Source: Opisthocomus hoazin (Eukaryota > Chordata > Aves > Opisthocomiformes > Opisthocomidae). Taken from it: a DNA stretch of 64,000 nt. Position numbers and translations under genes: made by a program. The notes beneath the pieces are model-generated. The model was not told where the DNA came from. It did not search any database and saw only the letters and a list, made by a program, of their open reading frames with translations. Location of the stretch: assembly GCF_030867145.1 (NCBI RefSeq), contig NC_134419.1, positions 78,848,903-78,912,902 on the forward strand, given 5' to 3'. Below are positions 13,594 through 25,679 of the stretch, in pieces. Numbering within the stretch: the stretch's first letter is position 1; every line of letters starts with the position of its first letter.

Positions 13594-16405
13594 TCGCTTT
13601 TTATCCTTTACTGTTATTGCTACAGCACCGTTAGAAGCAGGTTAACAAAAATGTCATGGATGAGCTCTAAAAATGTGTATTTTTAAACTTGTTATCCCAA
13701 TAAGAATTAAGTTCTTTAGATAGCACGCTATATAATATTAGGTTTCAAGGGGTTAGGCCTTTACTGGAAGGAATTCAATATCCAGCACAATGTAAAATCA
13801 CCAGCAGGAGAAATATTTTTACTACTGTATAAAAATAATAAAAATGCAGAAAAGTAAAATTCACAGATCAAATGCTGAAGTCCTCACTCAGGTCAAGTTC
13901 TGCCTGGCTTTAATTGTATTTTGCCTTGGGAAATGGCTTCAGATCTGGCCATAAATTAGTATGCTGATTCCATGGCATGAACGGTGTTTTATTTACTTAT
14001 TCCCTGAAATGTGGTGTAGAATTCAAGCAGCAGTTAAACTAAACAAAACCGCTCACCGGAGCCTGAAGGAACTCTGGTATTTTTGAGAATGATGCTGGGC
14101 TCCCTCTGCCAACCAACCACTCTGTAATTTGAAATGAATTGACCAAAAAAGCCCATTTCCCCTCAAGGGACGGGTGTGTTTCCGGAGCTTAGGCACCGAG
14201 AGGCACCCAACCCACTGCATTTTCAGAAAAACCCCTTCCCCAGGAGGGCAGCGGAGCTGGGGGACGGGTTCCTGGTGAGGCTCTGCCATCCCCGTCCTCC
14301 AAGTTTTCCAGACCCGCTGGGGGAAAGCCCCAAGCAGCCAGATCTGACCCCAGGCCTGGGGACCTCCTCCCTTCCAGCCTGGATCCTTACGGTCCTACGG
14401 CATCACCGCGTGTGGTCCCTTTCAGGACAGAATTTTTAAGACCACTTCAGTGGCAATTTGTGCAGCCCCCAGCTGTCCCTCTGCACCGCCAGCACCTCCC
14501 AGGCCAGCTCCCTTGACGCATGAAGATGTGGTACAGGGAAAGAGGAACAGAACTTTTTTCACAGCTAAAACCAGATAAATAAAACAAAGAACACGTTAGT
14601 CTGTGTTGCTTTTTTCTTCTTTCACTTTTACGCCTCTAAAACACAGCCATCTTGTTCTGGGCTTTCTGCTTTATAAACGATGGGAAAGGACTGCTTTGGA
14701 AAGCCTTGTCAGGAATTTTCTTTTCCCAGTTTTGGGATTCTGACAGGCTCGGCTGCAGACACACTCAAAACTCTTGGCAAAGCTCAGCGATGAGGAAGCT
14801 GCATCTCATCAGTTCTCATCTGCAGATCAAAGCAATTCACTGGCAACATGAAAAGACTGTATTTAAAACCTGACAGGATACCCTTAAAAAAATTAAAAGA
14901 ACAAGCTTAAAAATTCTGGGAAGAATGCATTTTGAGTTTCAAGCAAAATAAAACAACATCTGAAAAGAAGTATTAAAAATATCCTCAGACTCAAGAGAAA
15001 CATTTGTATTTCTCCAGTGTTGAAACAATATCGTTATCAGAATGATCTCTGCTCCACGTTCCAGGTCGGTATGAAACTACTCAACCTTTACACCGGGTTG
15101 AACTGCACTGGTTCTCCTCTCGCACTTCCTAAAGAGCAGCTGAAGCTGGAAACAGGCAGGTGACGGCAGCGACTTGAAGGAGGCATCCTGAGAGCAGAAC
15201 CAAAGTTGGGGACTTTTTGGACGAGATTTGCAAATCAGGAGACAGAGCAATCGCGCCTTGGCTCCTTCCGACTCCCGGTACCTTACAGCGCTGCCAGCAA
15301 CGTAAATGTGACCTCTCTTCTGGGCGACGTGCCTCCTTTCTTACTCCTCAGGCTTGCTCTGAAGCCACCTTTGCCTGCCTCTGCTTTTGTCAGAGCTGGG
15401 AGCACACGGAGGCTCCAGCAGATGCCTGACCTTTCCAGGGTGTGCATTTTTACCTTTACCACCTCGGGACCTGCTCATGCTTAAAACCTGCTGCAGGTTG
15501 ACTTGAATTATTCCATGTTAAGGTGCTTAATGTCACAAACAATTCTTTTTTTCTCCTGTTGCACGTCATTTGGCATTTTAATGTGTATTACTAAGGCGAT
15601 TTGGAAAGCTGAAGATGGAAGAGGTTCTTCTCCATCGATGTGCACGTGGGAGCAGCCCCACCGCAGCTGCGCATCCGGCACCGGCACGGCACCGGGATTT
15701 GCCGGATGCCCACCTCGGGACCGTTGTGGAGGGATGCCAGCTCCGGGACCCAGCCAGGCCCAGCGCACCCCGGCCGGGGGCTTCCCAGCCCGGCCGCCCC
15801 CAGCCCCGCTCACCCAGCACGCTCCACCGCTCCGCGCCGGGCGTCTGCACCTTCTGAGAACAGGCATGGATACAGGCCAAAGCGAATTTTACCCATTTTT
15901 ATATTTACAAAATACCTCTATCTACTTATATAATTTATATACTATATACTTAGGCTGCTGTTTGAATGAGGAGCTGAACCCAGACCCGAGCCAAGACCAC
16001 TGCGAGGGACACGAACCCGGCCACGCTCTAGCACCATTCTGGAACAACTCCTGCTATAGGTACTTAAAAGCAAAAGAAGATAAACATTCTCACACCCCTT
16101 TAGACTACTGCAGAATTCTACTTACCTCGCAGTATACATTATATTTTCACCCAAGTGGTAATAAGAGACACCAGAAGTGAAGACTGTGCCCAGTTTAGCA
16201 CTGAAGTTGCACATCAGCGCAGCTGAATGGGGTTCCTGCTGCTGTCTGGTAGCGCTGCTTGGCAAGGAGCTGCATTTCTTCCTGCCTTTCCCTCCGCCTT
16301 TCTAACCCCTCAGAGAAACACCCTTTGAATGTCCTTTCTTTAGAGAAGTACACCTGGAGCCACTAGCCTGTCTTTGCTAACCCATCCTACCACCAGCAGT
16401 TCATT
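13594..16405. other. Intergenic sequence with a GC-rich patch
   Basis: No gene recognised. About 15,655-15,850 is CpG-rich and carries overlapping open frames on three frames and both strands, the usual sign of composition and not of coding. Confidence 0.6.
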
Positions 16406-16843
16406 GGTGAGGGGACTGGAGCATCTCCCCTACGAGGAGAGGTTGAGGGAACTGGGCTTGTTCAGCCTGGAGAAGAGAAGGCTGCGAGGGGACCTTATAA
16501 ATGCCTACAAATATCTGCAGGGTGGGTGTCAGGAGGATGGGGCCAAGCTCTTTCCAGTGGTGCCCAGTGACAGGACAAGGGGCAATGGGCACAAACTGAG
16601 GCACAGGAAGTTCCATCTGAACATGAGGAAGAACTTCTTCCCTCTGAGGGTGACGGAGCCCTGGCCCAGGCTGCCCAGGGAGGCTGTGGAGTCTCCTTCT
16701 CTGGAGATATTCAAGACCCGCCTGGACAAGATCCTGTGCAGCCTACTGTAGGTGACCCTGCTTCGGCAGGGGGGTTGGACTAGATGACCCACAGAGGTCC
16801 CTTCCAACCCCTACTATTCTGTGATTCTGTGATTCTGTGATTT
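16406..16843 (+). mobile_element. CR1 LINE 3' fragment (younger subfamily)
   Basis: It begins within the C-terminal part of CR1 ORF2, where the frame reads [20 protein letters not shown], and runs to the 3' end. Diagnostic bases are GGTTGGACTAGATGACCCAC, CCTTCCAACCCCTACTATTC and the octamer tail. Truncated at the 5' end. The ORF2 tail is still open for over 100 codons, so the copy is young. The coding-like segment at 16,858 starts immediately after its tail. Confidence 0.97.
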
Positions 16844-16857
16844 CTGTTCTTAACTAG

Positions 16858-17322
16858 GACATTATTAACCATTTCTCTGACTTGCCAAAACAGCAATTCC
16901 TTGTCCCTTTTCACTCCAAAACCAAAGAAAAAGGAAGATCTGCTTATCAGTACAATGAATGCTGCGGCTGGACAACGAAGTTGCGGATCTCTAGCTCCTT
17001 ACTCAACATGATGATTACAAGCAGGACTGAACATTTACTGGAAACTTGTCCAAATTATGTTGGAGAAAAAGATGCTCAGAAAACAAAGAACAGGAAGGCA
17101 GTACAGATTGATCAAGGGAAGAGAGAAGAAGACAGGGCTAGACTCTCACAGGCACGACAGATAAGAACGCTACAGCAGCAAAGAGCTCTTCTGGAGAACG
17201 CACTGATGCAGGATGGCATCAGAGCTTTATACCAAGCACTTCTGCAACAACTTCGAAGCAGTGTGTCCCTGAAACAGGCAACCTCCCCAGCGCTCGGTGA
17301 CAACGGACAACAAAGAAAATGA
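16858..17322 (+). CDS. Unrecognised open reading frame with coiled-coil-like end
   Basis: The frame is open for 154 codons from a TAG at 16,855 to a TGA at 17,320. It has no obvious ATG start (first Met at 17,008), but an acceptor-like TTTCTGTTCTTAACTAG lies directly upstream, so it could be a terminal exon. The composition looks coding: a basic middle (EKDAQKTKNRKAVQID), then KREEDRARLSQARQIRTL and QQQRALLENALMQDG, with Leu/Ile spaced like heptads, then IRALYQALLQQLRSSV. The minus strand of the same stretch is Cys-rich nonsense, as expected for the reverse of a Q/K/E-rich coding strand. I do not recognise a family. It may be a terminal exon, a retrocopy or a chance frame; the CR1 immediately before it may have interrupted something longer. 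Confidence 0.35.
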   Translation, partial: DIINHFSDLPKQQFLVPFHSKTKEKGRSAYQYNECCGWTTKLRISSSLLNMMITSRTEHLLETCPNYVGEKDAQKTKNRKAVQIDQGKREEDRARLSQARQIRTLQQQRALLENALMQDGIRALYQALLQQLRSSVSLKQATSPALGDNGQQRK

Positions 17323-17737
17323 AGCTCATTCTCCTCGCTGCCTCTCCTACAGGGAATAATTTGTTCCATCACACCATGGTCCATTATACAGATAGCATCT
17401 ACCACGTACACAAGCTCACAACACGGAAGGGGACAAAGTAGTCTGCATGTGACAAGTTTTGTTTGTATATGGCCTTCCTGGACTTTGCTTGGCATCCAGT
17501 AAGCTCATCTATTCGAGTCCTCAAACCAAAGGATGAGCATTGCGCAGTTACTCCCCTGTTTACAGACACCTGCCAGGCTCTCCTCGCTCTCACAAGTCCC
17601 TGCTGTTGGAGGAACCTCAGCATCTTCCTTTTCATGCACTGTATCCTGAAGTTCAGGTTTTGGTGAAAAGAAAAAAGGTCATTTTAATCTGTGAACACAA
17701 AATCTTCTCACACAATTGATCTTTTATGATCAAATGA

Positions 17738-18095
17738 CCTGATATCAAGCCCAGTGAAGTCACTGAAGAGTCTTCTCGTCAGCTACAAACCACGTTTCAC
17801 ATGGTCAATGATTTCTCTGAAGAAAACTGCTCCTGTGTCACCAGCCATCTTGGCAACGGAGGTCCAATGCTGACTCCTCAGCCTCCTAAGGGACCCTTTG
17901 CTTTCCCCCAGCTGCCCAAGCACACAACCACTCGCCATCAGATTTTCACGAAAGCACAAGGGCGATGTGAAAATGTGAGTGACAAGGGGCAGAACTTGTC
18001 TCTGCTTGGTGCCTGCTTCTCTGCTGTGTATTCCTGTCCGTCGTGTCGATGGCACTGCTGTCACCCATGTCTAGCACTCGGCAAGGGAAGGACAT
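17738..18095 (+). CDS. Second unrecognised coding-like open frame
   Basis: From a TGA at 17,735 the frame stays open into the CR1 at 18,096 (which extends it to 18,364). The first 80 codons have a protein-like composition: PDIKPSEVTEESSRQLQTTF, later GGPMLTPQPPKGPFAFPQLP and KHTTTRHQIFTKAQG. A donor-like AAAAT|GTGAGTG occurs at 17,975/17,976, which could end an exon here; beyond it the translation loses this character. A Met at 17,801 is possible as a start. No family was recognised. It sits 415 bases after the previous open frame, and the two may be remnants of one gene. Evidence is compositional only. Confidence 0.3.
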
Positions 18096-18454
18096 TTGAG
18101 GAGCTACTGGAGAAATTCCAGCGGAGGGCTACAAGAATGATGAGGGCACTGGAGCATCTCTCCTATGAGGAGAGGCTGAGGGAGCTGGGCTTTTTTAGCC
18201 TGAAGAAGAGAAGGCTGAGAGGGGATCTTATAAATGCTAATAAATACTTCTTCCCTCTGAGGGTGATGGAGCCCTGGCCCAGGCTGCCCAGGGAGGCTGT
18301 GGAGTCTCCTTCTCTGGGGATATTCAAAACCTGCCTGGACAAGGTCCTGTGGAACCTGCTGTAGGTGACCCTACTTTGGCAGGGGGGTTGGACTAGATGA
18401 CCCACAGAGGTCCCTTCCAACCCCTAACATTCTGTGACTCTGTGATTCTGTGAT
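18096..18454 (+). mobile_element. CR1 LINE 3' fragment with internal deletion
   Basis: It starts at GAGGAGCTACTGGAGAAATT and ends in the CR1 tail after CCTTCCAACCCCTAACATTC. Around 18,247 it jumps from AAATGCTAATAAATA straight to CTTCTTCCCTCTGAGG, so about 150 bases of the normal ORF2 tail are missing. ORF2 stays open across the junction. Confidence 0.95.
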
Positions 18455-21256
18455 GCCAGTGTGCACAGGCGATCCGGGGGAACTGGATCCCTTTAATGCA
18501 GACACTCTCCATAACAAACCAGACACATTTCTACCTGTGGAGAGTAATGCAATAGCAGCAGTTTTGACTGTTCTTCAGTGGCTACATGATGAGGTTTGCT
18601 AGCACTCTGAAGATTACACAAGGCTGGAGTTATACACACAGTTTATAAAATCACACAGAATTCATACATTTTACATAGACAGGCTCCCTAAAGTGTCACA
18701 CCGTATTTTAGCATCTGAACTTGCTGTGATTCAGTAAACGAATCCTGCTTCTCTGCAATGGATCTCGGTCTCTGCAACCTCCTACGCGTGCATATATCAT
18801 CATTGACTTCCAAAGGAGTACTGTTGGCTTGAGGGACAGAGGTGTACCTCCTATAATGGTATATACTACATTCTGCAGCAACCTTTCTTCTCATATTTCA
18901 GCGTCGAAAAAGGCCTGTCAAAAAGGGGCTATTATGAAAGGGAATTTGAAGACATTCATAAACATCTAGACAGAAAATTGCATTTTCAATATGAGAACCT
19001 CAATAGTTAAGGCTACATTTGGGAGATCACTATGGCCCTCTTATTTTCTGCTTATGCTGTCAAAATTTGAATTCATGTTGGGTTTTTGAGCAATTCAAAC
19101 AAAGGATACTTTCATAAACATCCATTTCATAAACTACAGCATATCTAATTCTTTGGGTTCTGAAGGCTGAGCTGCGTGTAGTGTTTGTAGTCTACTGAGA
19201 ATATGTCTGGAAAACATAAAACAATCTGCTAGGTAAGTTACAAAGCTGTTGACATAGGGAATGAAAATGGAAATTCTGTAGTAGTCTCCTACATCCACAG
19301 CTTTACGCTATACTTTGCCTGATGTTAGTTGATTGGTGCAGTATATCTTGATGTTAGTATCCCATTTCAGAAATGTTCTGACATTATCTATTTGGCAGTT
19401 TGAAAAATAGTATCAAACTCCCGATGCATTTGAGCGCACGTTTCAACACAGCAATCATAACATCCATTTCCATCGACGCAAGAGGCAGGGTAGCACCAAC
19501 TGCAGGCGGACTCATTTCTGAGGCTACAGGACGCGATTCCACAAAACGCACACGTACACACGTGGGTGCATCCCCGCACATGCACACACAGTTTGGCTAG
19601 AAAGACCAAAAGGAATTAACGTGGTTTAATTTCCAGTGTCTCCCTGTAAACACAGAGGTTCATTTGGGAGCAAGGCTGTCCCTACGAAGTCATTGATGCC
19701 GTGAGTTCTGCGAATACAACGGCACAGATAACCCCTGGCAACCTCAGCCGCCCACGGCATAGGAAGGAATGAAAGGAGGAATCTTCATTCAGAAAAAAAC
19801 AATTTAAGAATATTTTTCAAATCACTTACGATGATTACAAAGATGGGCACATCTCTCAACAGGCTACAATAAGCCAGTCACTTGAAGGATGTGTTCTATT
19901 GCAAATACGCTTAATACTTCAATAGGAAAAAACATATGCTGAAAATTTTGCTGTAATAATTATTGGAAATGCTTGAGCCTTGCAGGAATTTGGCAATAGC
20001 TGTGAAAGCTCCACTAAATATAGGACTCCAGGCACACTTAATTTAGCAGGACATTTATCAGTGGCCTTATTGACCCACCAGTCCTCTTATTTAATACTTC
20101 TAAGCCTTTTCACCACACAAATTTCTCAGTAGTACAACAGATGAAATTTATACTGGCTAGCTTCACCAAATATTGTCAAAGCACTTTCCAACAACTTCTG
20201 GAACAGAGCAGCCAGGAGATAACTAAACCAGCTAAAGTAGGGCATATGAAACACCATAACTTTTTATGGTTTTGCCCTAAAGAAAATGAAGCCAATCTCT
20301 GCTAATATCCCTTTCATTTACACGGTTTGCTACTAGATTTCCCTGAAGGCATTACTGGCTGGCAAACAACTCCCAGCACCTTGATTACAGGAAATCATAT
20401 TTCTCCCAATGCCAAGCTTCTTCATAAGTACTGAAAATGGTTTGCCTACTAAAATACATTTTCTTACCTTACCAGTAATTCCACACTTCGAACCACCCAA
20501 TTTCCTTCCTCTCCCAGCGCAGGAACCACTTGTATTCCTGCTCAATATATCTGGACCTCTAGCTTCTTTTTTGTGTTTTTAATAGAGAGGAGTCCATGCT
20601 TCCACATTTGAAAATGGAATCAAACCAGCTTGGAGAATGTTTTGGGGGAAGAGGAAGAGAAAAAGTTTTATTGGTGGGGATTACAAACTATTTCAAAGAC
20701 GACGGCAATTTAAACTTACAAATCTTCATCAGAATTCCCTCGGATTTCAAGAATCGTGGAGATCAACTGCAGAGACCCAGCCCGTTGGCATTTTCATGCC
20801 AGGAGGATACTCTCCTCTTACTGAAGTACCAGGGTTCTTTAACAATCTCCGCTGCCACTGGAGAAGGTGTGCCACCACCCGTGATCCTTATCAGTCATTC
20901 TGCTGCAAACAGGCCTTCAAACCTCCACTCTGCTCCTGCCCAGACTGAAGAATGAGCCCCGGAAAATCACACTTCTTCAGAATAACCTCTTAGACCCCTT
21001 TTCTTACTCACAGACCACATCCCACATCATCAAAATTCAACTCCTTTTATTGTTCCCAGACACACTTGCACACACATACCCATCCAGACACACTCTCCAC
21101 TTCCCGGCGACCCAGGTGTGCTCTTCTCCCCGTTTCACACCAGTTAAAACACATGAACTAACTCCTATCATGTGCTACAAACAACAGTCTGGTATGAGAG
21201 ATTATCTCTATGACTAAAAACCTATTTTGAAACCAGATTCAGAGTGCTTTTTGCAT

Positions 21257-21274
21257 ACACACACACACACACTC
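21257..21274. repeat. Short (CA)n microsatellite
   Basis: About eight CA units lie between GCAT and CTCTCC. A second, shorter CA run lies at 21,607-21,619. Confidence 0.85.
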
Positions 21275-21526
21275 TCCTTCAGGGCCAATTAAAGCACATA
21301 ACGTGCCCAGATCTAATAGCTCGTGCTGTATTGACATGAACTTTCCAGATTTAAATTTGCAGGACACATCCCTGCTGATGAGAAAATGCAAGCGTCTTGG
21401 CAAACGAAATCGTAGTTTCTGGTTTCATTCAGCCTCTATTTTTTTTTTTCCTGGTGATTATAAATGTGAAAAGCAAGACTTATTTACTTGTTCAAGTGAA
21501 ATCATACAAGGTTACAGTACTGCACT

Positions 21527-21600
21527 TATTCACAGCTGAGGAGGTTGATGCGGAGAGGTCACCGGAGCATAGGAAGTGATCGAGGCCAGGTTCTGACTCA
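21527..21600 (+). repeat. Possible MIR-type SINE relic
   Basis: CACAGCTGAGGAGGTTGATG, GGAGAGGTCACC and GGCCAGGTTCTGACTCA follow the order of the MIR core and end, with a gap between. The match is weaker than at 13,489. Confidence 0.35.
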
Positions 21601-22420
21601 GTAAGGCACACACACACACCGGCAGAAATATATTATGCCTGTGCTCCAGTCTGACAATTTTCTCTGGGGGGAAATTAAAGAACTACAAGTGAGGTCCAAA
21701 TCACAGCGATTTTCAATACCACATCTTCCCTGAGACTCCATCTGTTTCTCTCTCAAGCTAGCAAGAGGGTAGTTACAGCCCCAGTGCCCAAGCTTCCCTT
21801 CCACAGCAGATGTTGCAGAAAGTAGAGGCTTTCAGAGGTTAGTCCTTAACAAGGAATTTAATCCAGGCTGAAATATCTGTGAATGCACATCTCAAGGCCT
21901 TTAATAAAAACCTCCTTTTGCAGTTTTCCATCCTGGCCCGTTCCATTCTTTGACCCTGCAGTCCTTGTCTTGGTTTAAGCCTTGGTTTAGTCGGAAGCAA
22001 GTCCTCGTGCTGTCACTAGCAGGGCATTTTGCACTCCCCTGCTGACAGACGTTCCAGTCCCGGGAAAATGCCACCCCGTACCTGAAAACTTCACGTTAAA
22101 TGAGCAGTGTCTCGTAAGCAACAGATTTCATAACAAATAAAGAACTGAAAGAAAAGCCTTGAACGAAAAACAAAAGACCCGGGACACAACTTGAAAAACT
22201 TTTCAGAAACCTTGTATCTTCTTATAGTATCAGTGCTGTGAAAATTTCCCCATCAGGCTTCGTATCAGTGAACTGGAGTGGACGTGTCATAACGGAACGC
22301 TGGAAACTCCTAGGAAGAAAATGAACACCTAGTGGCCCTCACAGCTAATTTAATAACCAAGTCCGACAAGATATGTCAACTACAGTACTAGGAGCGAGCC
22401 TAAATACATGAAAAAGGGGA

Positions 22421-22424
22421 TCTA

Positions 22425-22467
<43 letters not shown>

Positions 22468-22508
22468 TTATCTGTCTGTCTATCTATGTATCTATCTATC
22501 TATCTATG
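22421..22508. repeat. (TATC)n tetranucleotide microsatellite
   Basis: About twenty tetranucleotide units, mostly TATC, with interrupting TATT, TGTC and TATG variants toward the right-hand half. The uninterrupted left-hand run is likely to vary in length between individuals. Confidence 0.97.
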
Positions 22509-23400
22509 TTCTGTTGAAACTGATGTCATCATCCAGTGACACATCTAATTCAGAACCGTCTCCTCAGCCTCACTCTTGTCGTTAAAGCACAGATTAGGGG
22601 GAAATTCAAAAGTTCAGTGGCTGAAATTCTACTGGTGCTTACTTAAAGTAACAAAGATCAAAATCTGGACAGCAGAAGGATTAGAGGAGATATAAATCAG
22701 ATGTTCATAATCCTGAGGGCAGAGTGAAAACCGGCCAGGACTACCTTTTTTCCCACATTTGCTAACAGAAGTATGTGGCACTGAGTCCAGCTGCAACGCA
22801 GCACAGCGAGAACCAGCGCAGAGAAACTTCTTTCTAGTGCCAACAGACGACCTGTGGATTCACTACCAACACCCAAGATGCTGGGTTTTAAGAAAGTCTG
22901 GATATTTCGCTCTCCCTGTTCAAACCTGTTGTAATGCATACTAAAATCATATTAAAGATACTGAATTTTCATGCTTCAGGCAATAAGGAGATCATCTTGG
23001 CAGAGGAGTCAGAACAGATTAATATGCATTTTGGGGAGGTTTCCACTCATAATAAAGTTTCAGGAGCTGCCTAGTTTTAAGATAGTGATATCAGGACAGA
23101 GAGAAGATATCATCCACAAAAGAAAAAAATCAGGGCTTGAGAAGTTTGTTATTCACGTTCTAAAATAATAACAATCTGTAGGGTATCCCATCCAGTCCAG
23201 AGCTTACTGATGTGGAGAGATCCTTTATTTAGAGACGAGATCATCTCCACATAAGCCATTGCACTCATATGGGGCACGTAGTGGCAGCACCTTTTAATTG
23301 ACCATTAATCTGGGCTTCATTAGAACCACGGAAAAGCTTCCTTTTCTCTTGGCAGCATATGGCATCACACAGTTACACAACATTCGAATCATCTGTTCAC

Positions 23401-23521
23401 TAACAGGGAGAGCCGTGGATGGTGTCTACCTGGACTTCAGCAAGGCTTTCGACACCATCTCCCATAACATCCTCCTGGGGAAGCTGAGGAAGTGTGGGCT
23501 GGAGGAGTGGTCAGTGAGGTG
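23401..23521 (+). mobile_element. Outer CR1 LINE, left part (reverse transcriptase palm)
   Basis: The frame reads RAVDGVYLDFSKAFDTISHN, the motif A region of the non-LTR reverse transcriptase, then [17 protein letters not shown]. It stops at 23,521, where a second CR1 is inserted, and resumes at 24,025. The duplicated TGAGGTG (23,515-23,521 and 24,025-24,031) marks the insertion point. Confidence 0.93.
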
Positions 23522-24024
23522 TCCAGTTCTGGGCTCCCCAGTTCAAGAAAGATGAAGAGCTACTGGAGAGAGTCCAGCGGAGGGCTACGAGGATGGTGAG
23601 GGGACTGGAGCATCTCCCCTACGAGGAGAGGTTGAGGGAACTGGGCTTGTTCAGCTTGGAGAAGAGAAGGCTGCAAGGGGACCTTATAAATGCCTACAAA
23701 TATCTGAAGGGTGGGTGTCAGGAGGATGGGGCCAAGCTCTTTTCAGTGGTGCCCAGTGACAGGACAAGGGGCAATGGGCACAAACTGAAGCACAGGAAGT
23801 TCCAGCTGAACATGAGGAAGAACTTCTTCCCTCTGAGGGTGACGGAGCACTGGAACAGGCTGCCCAGGGAGGTTGTGGAGTCTCCTTCTCTGGAGATATT
23901 CCAGACCCGCCTGGACAAGGTCCTGTGCAGCCTGCTGTAGGTGACCCTGCTTCGGCAGGGGGGTTGGACTAGATGACCCACAGAGGTCCCTTCCAACCCC
24001 TACTATTCTGTGATTCTGTGATTC
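23522..24024 (+). mobile_element. Inner CR1 LINE inserted into another CR1
   Basis: A 5'-truncated copy of the younger subfamily, from TCCAGTTCTGGGCTCCCCAG to CCTACTATTCTGTGATTCTG. It splits the reverse transcriptase frame of an older copy and is flanked by a 7-base direct repeat. Its own ORF2 tail ([20 protein letters not shown] onward) is open to the normal end. Confidence 0.93.
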
Positions 24025-25086
24025 TGAGGTGGATAGAGAACTGGCTGAATGTCAGAGCTCAGAGGGTTGGCATCAGCGGCACTGAGTCTGGTTGGAGGCC
24101 GGTAACTAGTGGTGTGCCTCAGGGGTCAGTACTGGGCCCAGACTTGTTTAACTTCTTCATCAATGACCTGGATGAAGAGTTAGAGTGTACCCTCAGCAAG
24201 TTTGCTGATGACACCAAACTGGGAGGTGTGGTAGATACACCAGAAGGCTGTGCTGCCATTCAGTGTGACCTGCACAGGCTGGAGAGCTGGGCAGAGAGGA
24301 ACCTGATGAGGTTCAACAAGGGCAAGGGCAGGGTCCTGCACCTGGGGAGGAACAACCCCATGCATCAGTACAGCCTGGGGTGGACCTGCTGGAAAGCAGC
24401 TCTGTGGAGAGGGACCTGGGTGTGCTGGTGGATGACAAGGTGACCACGAGCCAGCAGTGTGCCCTGGGTGCCAAGAAGGCCAATGGGATCCTGGGGTGCA
24501 TTAGGAGGAGTGTGACCAGCAGGTCGAGGGAGGTTCTTCTCCCCCTCTACACTGCCCTGGTGAGGCCCCATCTGTAGTGCTGTGTCCAGTTCTGGGCTCC
24601 CCAGCTCAAGAAAGATGAAGAGCCACTGGACAGAGTCCAGCGGAGGGCTACGAGGATGATGAGGGGACTGGAGCATCTCTCCTACGAGGAAAGGCTGAGG
24701 GAGCTGGGCTTATTCAGCCTGGAGAAGAGAAGGCTGAGAGGGGACCTTAGAAATGCCTCTAAATATCTGCAGGGTGGGTGTCAGGAGGACGGGGCCAGAC
24801 TCTTTCCAGTGGTGCCCAGCGACAGGACAAGGGGCAATGGGCACAAACTGAAGCAGAGGAAGCTCCAGCAGAACATGAGGAAGAACTTCTTCCCTCTGAG
24901 GGTGACGGAGCCCTGGAACAGGCTGCCCAGGAAGGCTGTGGAGTCTCCTTCTCTGGAGATATTCCAGCCCCGCCTGGACGCGGTGCTGTGCAGCCTGCTC
25001 TGGGTGACCCTGCTTGGGCAGGGGGTTGGGCTGGGTGACCCACAGAGGTCCCTGCCAACCCCGACCATGCTGGGATTCTGTGAATA
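24025..25086 (+). mobile_element. Outer CR1 LINE, right part to its 3' end
   Basis: This continues the element broken at 23,521. It begins at [14 protein letters not shown] and [20 protein letters not shown], followed by the catalytic FADDTKL motif near 24,203, then ends in the subfamily with GGTTGGGCTGGGTGACCCAC and CCAACCCCGACCATGCTGGG. It is the longest CR1 here (about 1.18 kb without the insertion). The frame is broken around 24,365 and again by a TAG near 24,575 (CCATCTGTAGTGC), so it is inactive. Confidence 0.95.
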
Positions 25087-25679
25087 AAGGAAAGGATCAA
25101 TAAAAAGTATTATTAAGTAGTTTTATTCCCCCACCTTAAAACTCACATCTTTATTGGTATGTGATCTCACATAGCATTGCTAATTTGTGAGTAACAGTGT
25201 TATTAAAGAAAGTAGGCTAATTCGCACCACAAAAGTTTTCACAGACATTTTCACCTTGGTCAGCTTCCTGTGCTCACGCGAAGTGGCAGAAAAAAAAATG
25301 AAAGGTTTCCCTTCCTTCAGAATCAGGTGTTGCACACAGGCACGAACTCAAAGCCATTTTATTTAGTCTTCATTCCCTGTGAAACCAAAAAAAGATTTCC
25401 AGGATGCTGTAACGACTTTTTAAAAAATTGTTCTGATCTTTCCCGAGCGGATTCCTCCATTTTGTGACAGCGTCTGACTCACACAGCATGACTAATACAT
25501 TTTTTGCTGATATAACTCAGATTAAGATCCAGGCAGTGAAAGATTCCCTGGCTTGCAAATTAGTGGGTTCTTGTTACAAACTTTACTGGCACTTTCTGCT
25601 CTATTTTTTGGTTTGTTTTTTTTTTTTTTTTGACCTCAAATAAACCTCACCCTGCACTCTCCTCTCCTCCCACATCCCC

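Larger units (their letters stand above)
18455..23400. other. Intergenic sequence with microsatellites
   Basis: Contains the CA and TATC repeats and a possible MIR relic. A + strand frame at 20,596-20,955 is open for 119 codons; I do not recognise it. Confidence 0.6.

Noticed and set aside
15503..16180. 225-codon + strand frame
   Set aside because: The middle is a GC-rich patch open in several frames, and the rest is AT-rich Tyr/Ile sequence; nothing protein-like holds across it.
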